DNA of 12,630 bases. Source: JACQXX01 sp964639175 (lineage in GTDB: Bacteria; Acidobacteriota; Blastocatellia; Chloracidobacteriales; Chloracidobacteriaceae). The stretch is taken from NCBI GenBank assembly GCA_964639175.1, contig CAZXCE010000213.1:1-12630 (forward strand), in the 5' to 3' direction. Under the pieces are notes generated by a model. It was not told where the DNA came from, made no database searches, and worked only from the letters and a program-made list of their open reading frames with translations. Positions 1 through 6,727 of this stretch are shown piece after piece; positions within the stretch are counted from its first letter, which is position 1, and every line of letters starts with the position of its first letter. The position numbers were made by a program, and so were the translations under genes.

Positions 1-188
1 AGTCATTAGTCTTTAGTCAGTAGTCATGAGTCAAGTTTTATAATTTTGTATTACCTGTAAAGTGGATTTAATTCTATTTGAACCATTTAGGAATAATTCT
101 TTTCAAGAATCCTACGAATTTAACTATCCAGATTTTATCTACTGACTACTGACTACTGACCCATCAACTACTCACTACTGACTACTGA
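1..188. repeat. Heptamer repeats in inverted orientation around an AT-rich core
   Basis: The left arm (1 to about 35) is a run of degenerate 7-mers of the form TCANTAG. The right arm (139-188) is a run of 7-mers CTACTGA, CTACTGA, CTACTGA, CCCATCA, CTACTCA, CTACTGA, CTACTGA with one single-base phase shift. The arms are reverse complements of each other at the consensus level, so the unit could fold into a long imperfect hairpin. The AT-rich middle contains ATTCTT-TTC-AAGAAT (96-110), a small dyad. The left arm may continue beyond the window edge. The right arm ends a few bases past the stop of the O-methyltransferase gene. I see no gene in 1-194. Confidence 0.8.
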
Positions 189-194
189 TTCACT

Positions 195-857
195 TTATCG
201 CTTCACCGCCAGTGTTAAACCATCTGCAATCGGAAGCATACTCAAACTGATGCGCTCATCATGATGGAGTTTTTGATTCAGTTCCTTGAGCGCTACCGTG
301 TCGGCATCATTGACCTCAGAATCAATCACCCGCCCTGACCACAACACATTATCAATCGCAATCGTGCCGCCGGGCCGAAGTAAGGGCAGGAGAAGCTCAT
401 AGTAGGTGTCATAGTTGTCTTTGTCGGCATCCAGAAACGCAAAATCAAAGGTTCCAGCTTCTCCGTCGGCCAGTAATTGACTCAAGGTCTCAACGGCTGG
501 GGCCAGATGCAAATCAATTTTGTGTTCGACACCCGCTTCCTTCCAGTATCGCCGGGCCACATTGGTCCAATCTTCACTCACATCACAAGCCACAATTTTT
601 CCATCTGGCGGCAGGGCCAGGGCAACACTGAGCGAGCTGTAGCCAGTAAAAACACCGATTTCGAGTGTTTTTTTGGCGCCAAGCATTTGAACCAGCAAAG
701 CCATAAACTGTCCTTGCTCCGGCGCAATTTGCATTCGCGACAACGGATGGCTGGCCGTCTCTTCCCGTAACCGTTGTAACAGCTCAGGTTCTCGCAGGGT
801 AACCGACAAAATGTAATTGTGAATATCTTCTTGAACAAAGGCGCTGGTGTTTGACAT
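195..857 (-). CDS. SAM-dependent O-methyltransferase, caffeoyl-CoA/catechol type (Methyltransf_3)
   Basis: This soluble class I methyltransferase is predicted to transfer a methyl group from S-adenosylmethionine to a hydroxyl group of a small, probably catechol-like, acceptor using a divalent metal. The SAM-binding loop LEIGVFTGYSSL lies at about residues 65-76, followed by an acidic residue (D92) at the end of the second strand, which normally binds the SAM ribose. FLDADK (about 141-146) and IDN (168-170) supply D143, D169 and N170, the usual metal and catalytic ligands. The length of 220 residues is normal for the family. The natural substrate cannot be read from the sequence. It is the last gene of a possible rpiB-deoC-methyltransferase transcription unit, separated from deoC by 113 bp of heptamer repeats, so co-transcription is uncertain. 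No convincing Shine-Dalgarno site precedes the ATG at 857. The start is chosen because the family's N-terminal helices begin just after it. Confidence 0.9.
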   Translation of the reverse strand: MSNTSAFVQEDIHNYILSVTLREPELLQRLREETASHPLSRMQIAPEQGQFMALLVQMLGAKKTLEIGVFTGYSSLSVALALPPDGKIVACDVSEDWTNVARRYWKEAGVEHKIDLHLAPAVETLSQLLADGEAGTFDFAFLDADKDNYDTYYELLLPLLRPGGTIAIDNVLWSGRVIDSEVNDADTVALKELNQKLHHDERISLSMLPIADGLTLAVKR

Positions 858-874
858 AAGAATGAAGAATGTGC

Positions 875-909
875 CTGGTGACTGGTGACTGGTGACTGGT
901 GACTGGTGC
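875..909. repeat. CTGGTGA heptamer tandem repeat
   Basis: Four exact CTGGTGA units (875-902) are followed by CTGGTGC (903-909). It lies in the gap between deoC and the methyltransferase and is separated from the following CCCGGAA array by a short spacer. It has the same 7-nt period as the other arrays in the window but an unrelated unit sequence. Confidence 0.9.
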
Positions 910-922
910 TTGGTTTCGAAAA

Positions 923-967
923 CCCGGAACCCGGAACCCGGAACCCGGAACCCGGAACCCGGAACCC
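923..967. repeat. CCCGGAA heptamer tandem repeat, 6 units
   Basis: Six perfect CCCGGAA units plus a trailing CCC. The array is preceded by TTCGAAAA, as is the array at 8280-8338. It ends three bases before the complement of the deoC stop codon (971-973). Confidence 0.95.
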
Positions 968-970
968 TTT

Positions 971-1831
971 TTAGTATCCGCCGCCTGAAGCTGCCGCCTG
1001 GGTCGGATTTCCCAACCCTTGCACGATCTTGACGCCAACGCTGGCGCCAATTCGAGATGCCCCGGCTTTGATCATTTCCTGGGCGCCGGCAAAATCCCGA
1101 ACGCCGCCTGAAGCTTTCACGCCCATCTCGGCACCGACCACCCGCCGCATTAATTCGACATCGTGAACCGTAGCGCCGCCTTTACTGAACCCGGTCGAGG
1201 TTTTCACAAAATCAGCTCCGGCCACTTTTGAAAGCAAGCAGGCGGTAACTTTTTCTTCATCCGTCAGAAGTGCGGTTTCAATAATGACTTTACAGATGGC
1301 ACCGGCTTCGTGGGCCACGTCAACCACGGCCCGGATGTCACGTTCGACCAGTTCATGATTGACTGATTTGAGAGCACCGACATTGATCACCATGTCAACT
1401 TCACGCGCCCCATCAAAAATCGCGCGTCGGGCTTCATAGGCTTTAACGTCTGGTGTATTGGCACCAAGTGGAAACCCAATCACGGTACATACCAGCACAT
1501 CGGTGCAGCGCAGAATCTGGTAAGCCTTACGAACCCAACCTGGATTGACACACACTGACGCAAAGCCATATTCAGCCGCTTCCCGGCACAACTGTTCAAT
1601 TTCAGCTTCGGTGGCTTCAGGTTTTAATAAGGTGTGGTCAATAGACGACGCAATGTCACGGGCGGCAGGTGAAAGTTCGGCTCGCACACCAAGTCGCTCG
1701 GCTCCGCAATGCAGTGCATATTGCATATCGGTACTGCAACAATGGAGTGCCGCTTCCTGGGTTAACCGGGCATAAATTTCGTCAGTAATCTGGGCAATCA
1801 GGGCTTCAACGCTCAATTCTGAATGTGACAT
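971..1831 (-). CDS. deoC: Deoxyribose-phosphate aldolase with a microcompartment-type N-terminal extension
   Basis: DeoC cleaves 2-deoxyribose 5-phosphate to acetaldehyde and glyceraldehyde 3-phosphate through a Schiff base. The aldolase domain starts near IDHTLLKP (64-71). D146 sits in the EVDMVINVGAL motif, K181 in KVIIETALL, and the Schiff-base K210 in DFVKTSTGF. VKASGGVR (238-245) forms the phosphate-binding end. The protein has 286 residues, against about 220-260 for ordinary DeoC. The surplus is an N-terminal segment of about 60 residues. Residues 6-23 form an amphipathic helix (LSVEALIAQITDEIYARL) of the kind that targets cargo into bacterial microcompartments. Next comes a linker with H30-C31-C32 and H41-C42 and then GAERLG. 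The gene follows the rpiB-like gene by 141 bp. DeoC plus RpiB is the enzyme pair of 'sugar phosphate utilizing' microcompartments. The aldolase call is very secure; the targeting role is inferred. No clear Shine-Dalgarno precedes the ATG at 1831. Confidence 0.95.
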   Translation of the reverse strand: MSHSELSVEALIAQITDEIYARLTQEAALHCCSTDMQYALHCGAERLGVRAELSPAARDIASSIDHTLLKPEATEAEIEQLCREAAEYGFASVCVNPGWVRKAYQILRCTDVLVCTVIGFPLGANTPDVKAYEARRAIFDGAREVDMVINVGALKSVNHELVERDIRAVVDVAHEAGAICKVIIETALLTDEEKVTACLLSKVAGADFVKTSTGFSKGGATVHDVELMRRVVGAEMGVKASGGVRDFAGAQEMIKAGASRIGASVGVKIVQGLGNPTQAAASGGGY

Positions 1832-1861
1832 GGAGTTGTGTGTCCTTGTGTGGAGTCTTCA

Positions 1862-1878
1862 GGGTTCCGGGTTCCGGG
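1862..1878. repeat. Short GGGTTCC heptamer repeat (inverse of the CCCGGAA arrays)
   Basis: Two GGGTTCC units plus GGG, followed by TTTTCAAAG. Read on the minus strand this is CTTTGAAAACCCGGAACCC, the same leader and unit as the arrays at 923 and 8280 but in the opposite orientation. It lies in the rpiB-deoC gap. Confidence 0.75.
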
Positions 1879-1924
1879 TTTTCAAAGTGGGTGCGGTTCA
1901 AAGCAACAGCACCCTTACATTTAT

Positions 1925-1960
1925 GTCCTTTGTGTCCTTTTGGTCTTTTTGGTCCTTTTA
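1925..1960. repeat. 9-nt tandem repeat, consensus GTCCTTTTG
   Basis: Four 9-nt units in the rpiB-deoC gap: GTCCTTTGT, GTCCTTTTG, GTCTTTTTG and GTCCTTTTA. The period differs from the 7-nt arrays elsewhere. On the coding (minus) strand it is a purine-rich AAAGGAC-like tract about 95-130 nt upstream of the deoC start. Confidence 0.8.
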
Positions 1961-1972
1961 TTATCCGCAACC

Positions 1973-2599
1973 CTACCTCAAATACCGTGCTTCAACCTGC
2001 TTGATCTTATTGACCCGCTGAATGTGGCGATCTTCCCGAATCACACTGTTCAACCAGGCTTCGACCACCTCTAGAATTTTCTCTTCTGAAAGCATTTTGG
2101 CCCCAAGGGTGAGCACGTTGGCGTCATTGTGTTCGCGGCTGTTGCGAGCCGAAGCGACGTCATAACACATTGCCGCCCGAACACCTGGAACTTTGTTTGC
2201 CACCATACACGAGCCGATTCCAGCCCCATCAAGCAGGATTCCAAGGGGGAATGTTCCGTTTCCAACCACTGACGCAACGGCGTGAGCATAATCAGGATAA
2301 TCCACTGCCCGCTCATCGTGGGTGCCAAAATCCTGAACTTCAATTCCCTTGCCTGCCAGCCAAACTTTTAGCTTTTCTTTCACCTGAAACCCACCGTGAT
2401 CGGCGCCAATGGCGAGCTTGCGGACCCGAGTATCACCCCGGCGCTTGCGCAAAATCGTCAGCGAATGAGCCGCTACATAGTCGTGTGCCAGTGGTGTCAG
2501 GCGAGCATCAGCGCTGATCATCAACTGAGCGCCAGCCGGAATTTTTTGCAGGTCGCTTTCGGTAATAATGCTTTTTTCGGTCAGATTAAATTCAGCCAT
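1973..2599 (-). CDS. rpiB: RpiB/LacAB-family sugar-phosphate isomerase with N-terminal extension
   Basis: It is predicted to interconvert ribose 5-phosphate and ribulose 5-phosphate or related aldose/ketose phosphates. The RpiB domain spans about residues 60-208: AIGADHGG (63-70, D67 and H68), DYPDYA (100-105), GILLDGAGIGS (120-130), SREHND (154-159, H157), and HIQRV (192-196, R195) near the end. The E. coli catalytic cysteine position is Asp124 here, and the position of the mycobacterial base Glu75 is Ser130, so the base is unusual. Residues 1-58 are extra: IITESDLQKIP, then LTPLAHDYVAAHSLTIL. This resembles the 'TPLARDYARERGI' segment at the start of several microcompartment proteins such as EutT/PduO-type enzymes. 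The neighbouring deoC also has a targeting-like N terminus. A GAGG (about 2604-2607) sits four bases before the ATG. Exact sugar specificity is uncertain. Confidence 0.88.
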   Translation of the reverse strand: MAEFNLTEKSIITESDLQKIPAGAQLMISADARLTPLAHDYVAAHSLTILRKRRGDTRVRKLAIGADHGGFQVKEKLKVWLAGKGIEVQDFGTHDERAVDYPDYAHAVASVVGNGTFPLGILLDGAGIGSCMVANKVPGVRAAMCYDVASARNSREHNDANVLTLGAKMLSEEKILEVVEAWLNSVIREDRHIQRVNKIKQVEARYLR

Positions 2600-2614
2600 A
2601 AGCCTCAGTGAAAA

Positions 2615-2735
2615 GAAGAATGAAGCATCATAGTGGTTAGTGGCTAGTGATTAGTAGTTAGAAATCAATACTTTTCAAGAATCGAGAACTAACAACTAGC
2701 CACTAGCCACTAATCACTAACCACATTCTTCATTC
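2615..2735. repeat. Inverted pair of CTANNNA heptamer arrays around a conserved core
   Basis: The left arm (2634-2661) reads TGGTTAG, TGGCTAG, TGATTAG, TAGTTAG. The right arm (2689-2723) reads CTAACAA, CTAGCCA, CTAGCCA, CTAATCA, CTAACCA, the reverse complement with one extra unit. GAATGAAG (2618-2625) and CTTCATTC (2728-2735) form an outer inverted pair. The loop holds CTTTTCAAGAATC (2671-2683), identical to 99-111 in the first element. The right arm runs into the 3' end of the metallophosphatase gene and contributes its stop codon (2717-2719). Confidence 0.85.
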
Positions 2736-3640
2736 GGTTTTCCGTTCCAGGCAGCCAGTTTCCGATCACGGAAATAGAAATCAACGCGTCCCAGTCGAAC
2801 GCCTGCATACCCGGCCTGGAACAACAGGGTTCGTCCGCCACCTGGACGAGTAATCACATCTGGTTCGTCCATCCACATATGAGTGTGGCCGCCGACAATA
2901 AAATCAATTCCGTCAACCTGTTCAGCCACCATAATGTCGTGCATGAGCAGATTGGTTCCAATATTGTCTTTGGGATAGCCTAAATGAGAGAGTGCCAGGA
3001 CAAAGTCACATCCTTCACCTTCACGTAACTGCTTGACAACCCGTCGCGAGACGTCAATCGGATCACGATACTTTATCCCTTTATGGTTATCAGGCAAGAC
3101 CAGATTTTTGAAATTGACCCCAAGCCCAAAAATCCCGACCCGGATGCCCCCAAAGGTCCGCACAATAAACGGTTTGACCCGTGCTCGTAATTTTGGGGTT
3201 CCCGAAAAATCATAATTGGCATTCACAATTGGAAAATTGGCAAAGGATAGGGCTTTGGTCAGCGGGCCCACGCCATTGTCAAACTCATGGTTTCCCAGTG
3301 TGCCTGCCGTGTACCCCATCATCGACATGGCTTTGTACTCGACTTCACCCCGATAGAAATTGAAATAGGGTGTTCCCTGGCAAACATCGCCGCCATCAAC
3401 CAGGATGGTATTGGGAGATTCCTGTCGGACTTGTTTGATGAGCGTCATCCGACGGGAAATGCCACCTTTTCCGACGTTTACCCCGGCCACCATCGGCTCA
3501 ATTTGGGAATGAGTATCGTTGGTGTGTAAAACTGTGATCCGTGTTTCGGCTGACTGAGCTTTGAGAATAGCTGGAAAACCGCCCAGCGCAACGCCAGTTG
3601 TGGCCGCCAGACTTGTCGTCAGGAAAGTTCGTCGCTTCAT
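2717..3640 (-). CDS. Tat-exported metallophosphatase (5'-nucleotidase catalytic domain only)
   Basis: It is predicted to be a periplasmic or cell-surface hydrolase of nucleotides or related phosphoesters, equivalent to the dimetal N-terminal domain of UshA-type 5'-nucleotidases. A twin-arginine signal (MKRRTFLTTS, then an Ala/Gly-rich hydrophobic stretch to about residue 30) implies export in folded form. Metallophosphoesterase motifs follow in order: NDTHS (41-45, D42 and H44), DGGD (82-85, D85), GNHEFD (116-121), SHLG (218-221, H219) and GGHTH (250-254, H252 and H254). At 307 residues it lacks the C-terminal substrate-specificity domain, which the upstream gene encodes separately. The two genes overlap by 4 bp (ATGA, 3637-3640), indicating translational coupling. 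A strong AGGAGG (3647-3652) lies six bases before the ATG. The last residues, NEECG, and the stop codon are encoded by repeat DNA at the edge of the heptamer element. Confidence 0.9.
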   Translation of the reverse strand: MKRRTFLTTSLAATTGVALGGFPAILKAQSAETRITVLHTNDTHSQIEPMVAGVNVGKGGISRRMTLIKQVRQESPNTILVDGGDVCQGTPYFNFYRGEVEYKAMSMMGYTAGTLGNHEFDNGVGPLTKALSFANFPIVNANYDFSGTPKLRARVKPFIVRTFGGIRVGIFGLGVNFKNLVLPDNHKGIKYRDPIDVSRRVVKQLREGEGCDFVLALSHLGYPKDNIGTNLLMHDIMVAEQVDGIDFIVGGHTHMWMDEPDVITRPGGGRTLLFQAGYAGVRLGRVDFYFRDRKLAAWNGKPNEECG

Positions 3641-4485
3641 CGCTGGCCTCCTGCTGGTGTTTCCTGATGAGGGTCAGTTGGCGCCGATTCATTGATAAAC
3701 CGGGCCTGCGTTGGAATCTCGACGTTCTTTTGCTGGCGCATATAGATAATGATCGCATCTCGGAGCGAAATCCCGACGTGTCGGAAATTTTTCCCCTGGC
3801 TAAAGTGATAGCCGTCGCCGCCGTAGTACAAATAGTCACTGGTGGCCAGGGTGTAGGTTTTCTTTGGATCAAGTGGCACGCCACCAATTTCAACGCTCAC
3901 CAGTTTTTCGTCTTTGACTCGCACGATGCAGTTCGCCAGCGGAAAGCCGGCTGATTCGTCATAGTGAGTCGCCACATATTCAAAGCCTTCCAGCAACTGC
4001 TGCCCGGTCAATTCGAGTAACACAAGCTGGTTTTCAAACGGCATAATCGTAAAGACATTGGCAATGGTGATGTCGCCAGCCGGTAAATCGCCCCGCATGC
4101 CATAGGTGTTTGAGATCGCCAAATCAACTTTTCGTTTGGTTTTCTGATGGGCAACCAGCAACATTGCGTCGGCCACAATCCGCCCCAAATCAGAACCAGC
4201 CCCACGGCGAATCTCACGCGGGGTATGGGCAATTACTTCTGAAAGCTTTGCGTTGATTGAAGCCCCATATTTCTCAACAAATTTCTTAAATTCCGGGTCT
4301 TCAGCCACGGTTTCATCAGCCGTGAGAATCGTGGATCTGGTTTTTTCTGGCTCAAGTTCGACGCGGCGAACTGGCTGCTGGACAGCCTTTTGGCCGGCGG
4401 CCAGGACCGAAATGCCTGCCACTGGTGCGGTGACCAGTGAAATGAACAACAACAAGGAAAGCAAACGCGACCGAAAATTCATCAT
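3637..4485 (-). CDS. 5'-nucleotidase C-terminal (substrate-binding) domain protein, stand-alone
   Basis: This gene encodes only the C-terminal domain of UshA-type 5'-nucleotidases, which binds the nucleoside part and normally follows the metal-containing domain in one chain. SNTYGMRGDLPAGDIT (125-140) carries the conserved Asn and Arg of the substrate pocket. IMPFENQLVLLELTG (147-161) is the usual following strand and helix. YLYYGGDGY (218-226) supplies the aromatic nucleobase clamp. An N-terminal hydrophobic segment (about residues 8-29, ending LAA) is a Sec-type signal peptide without a lipobox cysteine. It starts 6 bp after the DUF2723 gene and overlaps the metallophosphatase gene by 4 bp, so the two halves are probably made together and meet in the periplasm. 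The domain order is reversed relative to the fused enzyme. Two adjacent Met codons make the start ambiguous by one residue. Split pairs of this kind are also known in Bacteroidota. Confidence 0.88.
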   Translation of the reverse strand: MMNFRSRLLSLLLFISLVTAPVAGISVLAAGQKAVQQPVRRVELEPEKTRSTILTADETVAEDPEFKKFVEKYGASINAKLSEVIAHTPREIRRGAGSDLGRIVADAMLLVAHQKTKRKVDLAISNTYGMRGDLPAGDITIANVFTIMPFENQLVLLELTGQQLLEGFEYVATHYDESAGFPLANCIVRVKDEKLVSVEIGGVPLDPKKTYTLATSDYLYYGGDGYHFSQGKNFRHVGISLRDAIIIYMRQQKNVEIPTQARFINESAPTDPHQETPAGGQR

Positions 4486-4491
4486 GCTTGT

Positions 4492-6690
4492 TTAAGGTTT
4501 GGGAGGCGTCGCCGGTGCTGGTGGCGGGATTAAACGCTGCAGACTCTGACGAGCACTGGTGTTGTTGGGATTGAACTGCAGGGCGGTCTGATAGGCATCC
4601 TGGGCGGCTCCAAGTAGACCTTGCGAACTATAGATATCGCCCATAAATTCGTAGGCTCGATCATTGTCCGAATCGAGTTGAAGTGCAAGTCGAAGCTGCT
4701 CAAATGCAGCGTCTGGTTGGCCAATTAAAGTCAAATATTTTCCACGATTGGCAATCATCATCGAGTAGGTCTCAGCGACTTTTCCTTTGGCAACTTCGTC
4801 TAAAAACACGGATTGATCGAGCAACCCACGTAATTCCAGAGCTGGTGCCGTTGTATATTTGCGCTGGGCTTCGGCCTGTGACTCAGCAACCACGTGCATG
4901 GTCAGGCCTTCAGGCACCCAGGTATATCCCTGACCGACACCTGGTTCCATTGGCAACATCAACCACACCCCTTGCCGCGAGAGGTGATATTTCACCATGG
5001 CTTCGATCAGGGCCAGAAAGTGTTTCTGAATCTGGTCGGCGTTATAGGGCTGATCGTGTTCAAAGAGCGATAAATCTTGCAGAAACGCCTGTTTTTCAGC
5101 CGCACAGGCCTGCATCATCTCGGGATATTGTCGCGGTAAATACCGATCAACATACCAGGAGCGTCGCATCAGATTGACATCCACCACAGTTGCATCAGTG
5201 CGAAAGCCTTCCAGATGACGCAGATACAGATAGGGTGAATATACCTGCCAGTCAAGCGTCAGCAACAACCCTCCGGGTGCCACGCTACGCAGGGTGTTTT
5301 CGACATAATCACGCGCAATCAGATAGTTGCGTTTGTTGTTTTCCTGAAAGTGAAGTCCAAAACAGACGGCTGGCAAAGCCACAATCGCCACACCAGCGAC
5401 AGCAACGGCAGCTTTCCCAAAAAGCCGTGCCTGTTCCACCAGGAATTGAAGCCCAATCCCAAGCATCAGGGCACAGGCAAGATGAGTTGGCAGGTAGTAA
5501 GCGTCTTTATCCTCGGCAATTTCATAATTGATTGAATACACGACGTTCAGAACCACCACCAGCAAGAGACACATAAGCCAGGCGCGGTTTTTGTGCCAGA
5601 GCGCCCACACTCCGGCCAGCATTCCCACCACGGCCGCCGGGGTCAGTTGTTCAACCAGAAGCGCCAGAAACGTGCGGAATTCAGCCGCTACCTTTTCACC
5701 ATCCGCTGAAAACAGGTTGACCTGATACTGTTTACCGGAAATGTGCCAGAGAAACCGTTCAACCGTCGCCGGATGGCCCCAACTCAACACCGGTTCACGC
5801 AGGGCAGCCAGTGGCAGATAGGCATAGACCAGAACCAATCCAGCCACAACGGTCCCAATGGACCAGGCAAATTCACGACTGCGAAAAAATGCCGTTCCCT
5901 CTGACATCCAGATCAGAACTACAAAGGCTGGAAATGTCAGTACAATCGTCACATGGTGGACGCCCAGAGCCAGACCATAAACCAGCGTGGCGCCAGCAAT
6001 CAGCCACCACGTTTGGCGGGGTTCGGCCTGGGGCACCAGATTGTGAGTTTTGATCCGCAGCCAGCGCGTCACCAGGAAAATCACCAGGCTCAACAATGCC
6101 AGGTTCAGGGAATAAACCTCGGCCACCGAGGCGTAGTACCAGAGCGTTTTGGAGAAAGCAAAGGCAAGCCCGGTACCAAGTGGAATCAAAACCTCGGCAC
6201 ACACCACCAGCCACGGCGTTCGCAAAGTGAAGGCGCCAGCCGGTTCGGTTTTTTTGTTGCTCGGGCGACGTCTGGCCAGTTCTTCTTTTTCACGCACCAG
6301 CCACCAGATTTCTCGGGTCAGGAGTGTCACCATTGCCGCCGTCAGCGCCGCAAACACACCTGACATCACAGTGACGCGAAAGGCCATGCTGCCAAGGGGA
6401 AGCTTGCTAAAGAAAAATCCCAGAAAGGTATAGAGCGGAACCCCTGGCGGGTGCGCAACGCCCAGCGTGGCCGCCGTCAAGATAAGTTCGCCGCTGTCAA
6501 CCAGCGTGACGGTTCGAGCCATTGTGAACCAGTACCCGGTCAATGCCATTACAAAAGTCAGCAACGGCACGATCACATTGGTTGAGGGTGGGAGCGTAAA
6601 TTGTGGGTCTGAAGGAGATGTACCAGCGGGTAACTCGATGCTCGGCTCAGGTTGGGTTGGTGATGGAGTTCGTTTTTTACCTTGTTTCAT
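4492..6690 (-). CDS. DUF2723 family polytopic membrane protein with C-terminal TPRs
   Basis: DUF2723 proteins are membrane proteins related to the GT-C glycosyltransferases such as protein O-mannosyltransferases. The family hallmark is clear at 62-91: TLVDSGELI, then GVAHPPGVPLYTFLG. D65 and E68 sit in the first external loop, where GT-C enzymes hold catalytic acids. About ten to eleven hydrophobic segments lie between residues 38 and 447, then a soluble region of about 280 residues. Within it, residues about 640-716 form about two tetratricopeptide repeats (for example AFEQLRLALQLDSDNDRAYEFMGDIY), and the tail is proline-rich. The 732-residue size is reasonable for a GT-C core plus TPR tail. 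A role in glycosylating exported proteins or lipids is inferred, not shown. The gene lies 37 bp after pgeF and 6 bp before the nucleotidase C-domain gene, so it is in one operon. No obvious Shine-Dalgarno precedes the ATG at 6690. Confidence 0.85.
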   Translation of the reverse strand: MKQGKKRTPSPTQPEPSIELPAGTSPSDPQFTLPPSTNVIVPLLTFVMALTGYWFTMARTVTLVDSGELILTAATLGVAHPPGVPLYTFLGFFFSKLPLGSMAFRVTVMSGVFAALTAAMVTLLTREIWWLVREKEELARRRPSNKKTEPAGAFTLRTPWLVVCAEVLIPLGTGLAFAFSKTLWYYASVAEVYSLNLALLSLVIFLVTRWLRIKTHNLVPQAEPRQTWWLIAGATLVYGLALGVHHVTIVLTFPAFVVLIWMSEGTAFFRSREFAWSIGTVVAGLVLVYAYLPLAALREPVLSWGHPATVERFLWHISGKQYQVNLFSADGEKVAAEFRTFLALLVEQLTPAAVVGMLAGVWALWHKNRAWLMCLLLVVVLNVVYSINYEIAEDKDAYYLPTHLACALMLGIGLQFLVEQARLFGKAAVAVAGVAIVALPAVCFGLHFQENNKRNYLIARDYVENTLRSVAPGGLLLTLDWQVYSPYLYLRHLEGFRTDATVVDVNLMRRSWYVDRYLPRQYPEMMQACAAEKQAFLQDLSLFEHDQPYNADQIQKHFLALIEAMVKYHLSRQGVWLMLPMEPGVGQGYTWVPEGLTMHVVAESQAEAQRKYTTAPALELRGLLDQSVFLDEVAKGKVAETYSMMIANRGKYLTLIGQPDAAFEQLRLALQLDSDNDRAYEFMGDIYSSQGLLGAAQDAYQTALQFNPNNTSARQSLQRLIPPPAPATPPKP

Positions 6691-6727
6691 CGTGAACGAC
6701 GTTCGAAGTATGAATTATGCAATTGCT

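Noticed and set aside
1..188. Insertion sequence ends flanking the first repeat element
   Set aside because: There is no transposase frame, no precise terminal inverted repeat and no target duplication visible. The arms are degenerate heptamers.
923..967. CCCGGAA array considered as a CRISPR array
   Set aside because: The units are 7 nt, directly adjacent, with no spacers between repeats. It is a simple tandem repeat.
5873..6363. Long overlapping frames inside the DUF2723 gene
   Set aside because: They lie in other frames or on the opposite strand of a clear membrane-protein gene, and their translations look like shadows rich in Gln, Arg and Pro.
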